Origin: DASRPD01 sp035646535
Lineage (GTDB): Bacteria > Actinomycetota > Acidimicrobiia > IMCC26256 > JANYLB01
NCBI GenBank assembly: GCA_035646535.1
Contig: DASRPD010000098.1
Coordinates: forward strand, 1 to 64,000
DNA length: 64,000 bases
Direction of reading: 5' to 3'
Numbering within the stretch: the stretch's first letter is position 1; every line of letters begins with the position of its first letter. The notes beneath the pieces are model-generated. The model had not been told where the DNA came from and did no database searches. It saw nothing but the letters and a program-made list of their open reading frames with translations. Positions 61,120 to 64,000 of the stretch are shown here, piece by piece. The translations under genes and the position numbers were made by a program.

Positions 61120-62013
61120 TCAGGTCGGCGGTGGGTCCTCACGGTGGAGCCAATCCAACAAGTCCGTCGGAGCCAGATGCTCGGCGCGTGCCTGGTAGTC
61201 GGCGAGCTCGCGCTCGGAGAGCACCTCTCGGGCAGCGCCGGACGAACCGCGGCGAAAGAACCGCGCGGGGGACTTGAGGACTCCTGCGGCGTCGGGGGCC
61301 AACTGGTCGGCACGAGCTCGCATCCGCTCGAAGCGCGCCGCGCGCACGAGATCGGGCCACCTCGCCTCGTCGACATGGATGTGGAGCAGTCTCGCGAGGC
61401 GGCGCATCTGGCCTTCGAGATCAGCCGACAGATCGTCGTAGTGCACGAGAACGATGTTCGGCTGGTCGCGACGGGCCCACGCGTCGGACAGGTGCCACAG
61501 CACTCCAGCAAGGGAGTCCATCTGCTCGCGCGGGCTTCCCTGCCAGTTGATCCACGCAACCAGCCACTCGCGAAGCGGCGGCCGAGCGGACGCCGGCGAT
61601 GGGGGTCGGTCCCGGCCGGTGAGCTCGCGCATCCGCTCGCGATCGAGGTTGTCGCCCTGGTGGTACAGCGACACTGCCATGTCCAACGGGTGGCGCGCCA
61701 CCACGATGTAGGTGGCGCGCGGGTCCAGCGGCACACCGTCGAGCGGCGTGTGGGTCTTCACGAACCGCCGGTGCCCCTGCGCGTCGAGGTGAGCCAAGAC
61801 GTCGTCGCGTGGAGCCCCGAGCCAGTCCAACCACGGGGAGAGCTCGGCCAACGGCGCGGGCAGGTCCTCGGTCTGGAACACCAACAGCGCGCAGATCATC
61901 TGCACCCAGGTCGTGCCGCTCTTGGACCGCGTGCTGATCACGATGTCGCCCGGCCGGAACGAGAACCCCGCCCACCGAGCACTGTCCTCGTCCGCGGAGC
62001 GGTATCGGGACAT
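61120..62013 (-). CDS. Cytosolic-type (SULT-like) sulfotransferase
   Basis: A 297-residue sulfotransferase. The 5'-phosphosulfate loop is STRSKSGTTWVQMI, the catalytic-base region FVKTHTPLDG, and the 3'-phosphate motif YIVVARHPLDMAVSLYH. The C-terminal RRGSSGAAREVLS stands where eukaryotic SULTs have RKGxxGDWK. It is the second PAPS-type sulfotransferase in the window and unlike the one at 1-963. Acceptor unknown; small phenols, steroids or lipids are typical for the family. Confidence 0.88.
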   Translation of the reverse strand: MSRYRSADEDSARWAGFSFRPGDIVISTRSKSGTTWVQMICALLVFQTEDLPAPLAELSPWLDWLGAPRDDVLAHLDAQGHRRFVKTHTPLDGVPLDPRATYIVVARHPLDMAVSLYHQGDNLDRERMRELTGRDRPPSPASARPPLREWLVAWINWQGSPREQMDSLAGVLWHLSDAWARRDQPNIVLVHYDDLSADLEGQMRRLARLLHIHVDEARWPDLVRAARFERMRARADQLAPDAAGVLKSPARFFRRGSSGAAREVLSERELADYQARAEHLAPTDLLDWLHREDPPPT

Positions 62014-62031
62014 CGCCCGACCGTGTCTCTA

Positions 62032-62403
62032 CTACTCGGGGTTGTGGCAGACGACCTCGACGTTGTTGCCGTCGGGATCACGGACGAACGCGCCGAAATA
62101 GTTGGGGTGGTACTCGGGCCAGACTCGCGGTTCGTGCAGCACATCAGCGCCGGCGCTCACGGCGGCGTCGAAGGACGCGTGGACCGCTCCCCGGTCGCCG
62201 GCCGTGAGCGCGATGTGGGACTCACGGAACCCCTCACCGCTTGCCCGCGGGCCGATCCAGAAGTCCGGCATCGGCGCGACACCGAAGCCGATGACCTCAC
62301 CGAAGTCCATGACGCGCGTTCCGCCGATCGGCGCAAGAAATGCGTCGTAGAACGCGGCACTCGCCGCCACATCGGCGCACTGAATCGAGACATGATCGAG
62401 CAT
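62032..62403 (-). CDS. VOC family protein
   Basis: A 123-residue VOC protein: LDHVSIQCADVAASAAFYDA with the first metal His, SHIALTAGDRGAVHASFDAA with the second, and YFGAFVRDPDGNNVEVVCH with the Glu. All ligand positions are present, unlike the tandem VOC at 38009. It lies 18 nt upstream of the sulfotransferase on the same strand and is probably co-transcribed. Confidence 0.87.
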   Translation of the reverse strand: MLDHVSIQCADVAASAAFYDAFLAPIGGTRVMDFGEVIGFGVAPMPDFWIGPRASGEGFRESHIALTAGDRGAVHASFDAAVSAGADVLHEPRVWPEYHPNYFGAFVRDPDGNNVEVVCHNPE

Positions 62404-62434
62404 GGCGAAACCCTATCCGCCGCCGATTCATCTC

Positions 62435-62481
62435 CTTTGGCGTCGTAGGGCATGGATAATTCATGGCCTGCGACGCCAAAG
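62435..62481. terminator. Large near-perfect hairpin
   Basis: Arms of 20 bp (62435-62454 and 62462-62481) pair with two imperfections (one T-G wobble, one G-G) around a 7-nt loop gataatt. It sits between the end of the Gfo/Idh gene and the start of the VOC gene, both minus strand, so it most likely terminates the former. There is no U-tract; a regulatory role or mobile hairpin is possible. Confidence 0.6.
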
Positions 62482-62514
62482 CGATGGTTCGGTACGTCCG
62501 AGCCCGACGCGGGA

Positions 62515-63573
62515 CTACCGGGACGGGTCGACCGCTTGGAGCGCGCCGCCCGCGGCGGCCGAGGCGCGCATGGCATCGAGGACGCGCATACCGGCGACGC
62601 CGTCGGTGAACGTGGCGGGCGCGACCGGGCCCGGTTCGCCGCCGTCGATCGCGGTGTAGAACGCACGGGCCAGCGCGGTGTACGGCTCGAGCTCCATCGC
62701 CATCCACCGGTGCTCCGAGTCGGCGTCGGCCTCGACTGGTGTTGCGGTGACGAGCTCGTGTTCGCCGGTCGCGTCGGCGAGCACGACCCGGTCACCCTTG
62801 ACGACGATGGTTCCCTCGGTTCCGGTCACGCTTGTCAGGCCTACGACGTTCGGCGTCCACGCGGCGGCGCACTGCTGCAACACGCCCTCGGCGCCGTTCA
62901 CCGTCGTGAGTCGGGCGACGAAGGAGTCCTCGACGCCTCGGTCGAGCGCGGACACCGTCGGCAGGGTCGCGCTGACGCTCTCGATCTCGCCGAGCCAGGT
63001 GCGGAGTTGATCCACGGCGTGTGATCCGGACGCGCCGAGCCAGCCGCCACCCGCGGCCGCGTCGTACCACCAGTCGGCGAACAGCTCCGTCGGACCGGAG
63101 AGCAGATTGATCGAGCTGACCACGGTGAAGGTTCGTGGTTCGCCGATGCGGCCTTCGCCGATCACCCGGGCCACCGCCGACTGCGCCGCGGCGAAGCGGA
63201 ACTCGTGGCCGACCAGATGGACGACCCCGGCGCGCTCGGCCGCCACGAGCATCGACGATGCCTCGGTGGCGTCGATGGCGAAGGGCTTCTCGCACAGCAC
63301 GTGACGGCCCGCCGCGATCGCCTGGAGCGCGAGTGGCGCATGGGTCGCGGGTGGGGTGGCGATGCTCACGGCGTCGATACCCGGGAGTGCGAGCGCGTCT
63401 GCCAGCGTCGTGCACGGGTGGCCGACCTCGGCGCGTGCCGCCCGTCGAGCCGTCTTGTCGGTGTCGCGTCCGATCAGCGCGCGCACCTCGAAGCCCGCGG
63501 CTCGGAGCGCGGGCACGTGGACGCGACGCCCGAAGCCGGTGCCGACGACCGCGACCCCCGGAGGCCGGCTCAT
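62515..63573 (-). CDS. Gfo/Idh/MocA family oxidoreductase
   Basis: A 352-residue dehydrogenase: cofactor motif VAVVGTGFGRRVHVPALRAA, strand SIATPPATHAPLA, catalytic CEKPFA, and a C-terminal alpha/beta domain (YTALARAFYTAIDGGEPGPV). Acts on a sugar- or polyol-like or other hydroxy/keto substrate with NAD(P). The presence of a full member here helps identify the shortened one at 2994-3254. Downstream lies a large hairpin. Confidence 0.9.
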   Translation of the reverse strand: MSRPPGVAVVGTGFGRRVHVPALRAAGFEVRALIGRDTDKTARRAARAEVGHPCTTLADALALPGIDAVSIATPPATHAPLALQAIAAGRHVLCEKPFAIDATEASSMLVAAERAGVVHLVGHEFRFAAAQSAVARVIGEGRIGEPRTFTVVSSINLLSGPTELFADWWYDAAAGGGWLGASGSHAVDQLRTWLGEIESVSATLPTVSALDRGVEDSFVARLTTVNGAEGVLQQCAAAWTPNVVGLTSVTGTEGTIVVKGDRVVLADATGEHELVTATPVEADADSEHRWMAMELEPYTALARAFYTAIDGGEPGPVAPATFTDGVAGMRVLDAMRASAAAGGALQAVDPSR

Positions 63574-63598
63574 CCGGCGGGCACCACCGGCACGTGGC

Positions 63599-64000
63599 TC
63601 AGACGCGGTCGAGCTCGAGCATCTTGATCGCGTTGCCCCGCAGCACCTTGTACGCGACCTGCTCGTCGACGCCCACCAGCATCTTCTCGATGTACTCGTG
63701 CGAGTTCGGCCACGTCGTGTCGGTGTGCGGGTAGTCGGTCTCGAAGCAGATGTTGTCCTCGCCGACCTCGTCGAGCGAGCGCAGACCGTGGCGGTCCGCG
63801 GTGAAGCACCCGAAGATCCGCCCGTAGTAGTAGGTCGACGGCGGCTCGGGGATCCGCTCCTTGGAGTGGTGCCAGCTGTCGTGCTGGTCCCAGACGGTGT
63901 CGGCGCGTTCGAGGGCGTAGGGGATCCAGCCGATCTGGCCCTCGGAGTAGGCGAGCTTCAGCTTCGGGAACTGGATGAGCTTGGTCGAGAACAGCCAGTC
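63599..64000 (-). CDS. Amidohydrolase family 2 protein (partial, N-terminus outside window)
   Basis: The last 133 codons of an amidohydrolase-2 protein: FPKLKLAYSEGQIGWIPYAL, GCFTADRHGL and the active-site Asp in ETDYPHTDTTWPNSHEYI. It resembles the gene at 28694 (MDYPHSDSSWPN). Its stop precedes the Gfo/Idh ATG by 25 nt on the same strand, so the two are likely in one operon. Confidence 0.87.
   Translation of the reverse strand, partial: DWLFSTKLIQFPKLKLAYSEGQIGWIPYALERADTVWDQHDSWHHSKERIPEPPSTYYYGRIFGCFTADRHGLRSLDEVGEDNICFETDYPHTDTTWPNSHEYIEKMLVGVDEQVAYKVLRGNAIKMLELDRV

Overview
This 64 kb window is GC-rich, almost fully coding DNA from a high-GC Gram-positive, most likely an uncultured actinobacterium of the Acidimicrobiia type. 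That placement is inferred from base composition, frequent GTG starts, LLM-type (F420-like) oxidoreductases, a mycothiol-type maleylpyruvate isomerase fold, SARP/BTAD regulation and many CaiB, P450, Rieske and amidohydrolase-2 genes. No rRNA, tRNA, CRISPR array or transposase was recognised.

Region 1 (1-16.7 kb) mixes sulfur-ester and envelope functions: a sulfotransferase, an alkylsulfatase-like metallo-hydrolase, an SDR coupled to an internally deleted Gfo/Idh remnant, an arylsulfotransferase-type lipoprotein, a flippase-like membrane protein, an FtsX/LolD-type ABC pair, a YtcJ-like amidohydrolase with a zinc alcohol dehydrogenase, a DUF1272 protein, glutamate decarboxylase and a YHYH lipoprotein.

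Region 2 (16.9-27.4 kb) is the most distinctive. An LIV-type binding protein with no signal peptide precedes two translationally coupled class III CoA-transferases, one of which lacks the catalytic Asp. Facing them is a three-gene operon for a branched-chain-amino-acid-type ABC importer with rebuilt architecture: a lipoprotein binding protein, an MFS permease fused to a LivF ATPase, and a single polypeptide holding LivH, LivM and LivG. Uptake of a carboxylic acid followed by CoA activation is a reasonable model.

Region 3 (27.4-43.2 kb) looks catabolic: cytochrome P450, two divergent amidohydrolase-2 proteins, a TetR-Rieske oxygenase pair, an SDR divergent from a second TetR, an alpha/beta hydrolase coupled to an acyl-CoA synthetase, an EthD-like protein, a tandem VOC protein, an LLM oxidoreductase, and a three-gene cassette of a Cys-type UGSC protein, an unknown partner and a NifU-like protein. 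A deletion scar near 39.2 kb joins the 3' ends of an amidohydrolase and a DUF2889 gene.

Region 4 (43.3-56.4 kb) is an accessory zone: ArsR/AHSA1, four toxin-antitoxin-like pairs, stress-type enzymes and several decayed genes (aminoglycoside phosphotransferase, GrpB, Nudix, VOC, P-loop kinase). Region 5 (56.4-64 kb) holds a frameshifted SARP-NB-TPR regulator divergent from a DUF1326/DUF2182 pair, then a cytosolic-type sulfotransferase, a VOC protein, a Gfo/Idh/MocA oxidoreductase and a partial amidohydrolase. Several palindromic sites upstream of regulators and toxin-antitoxin modules look like operators.
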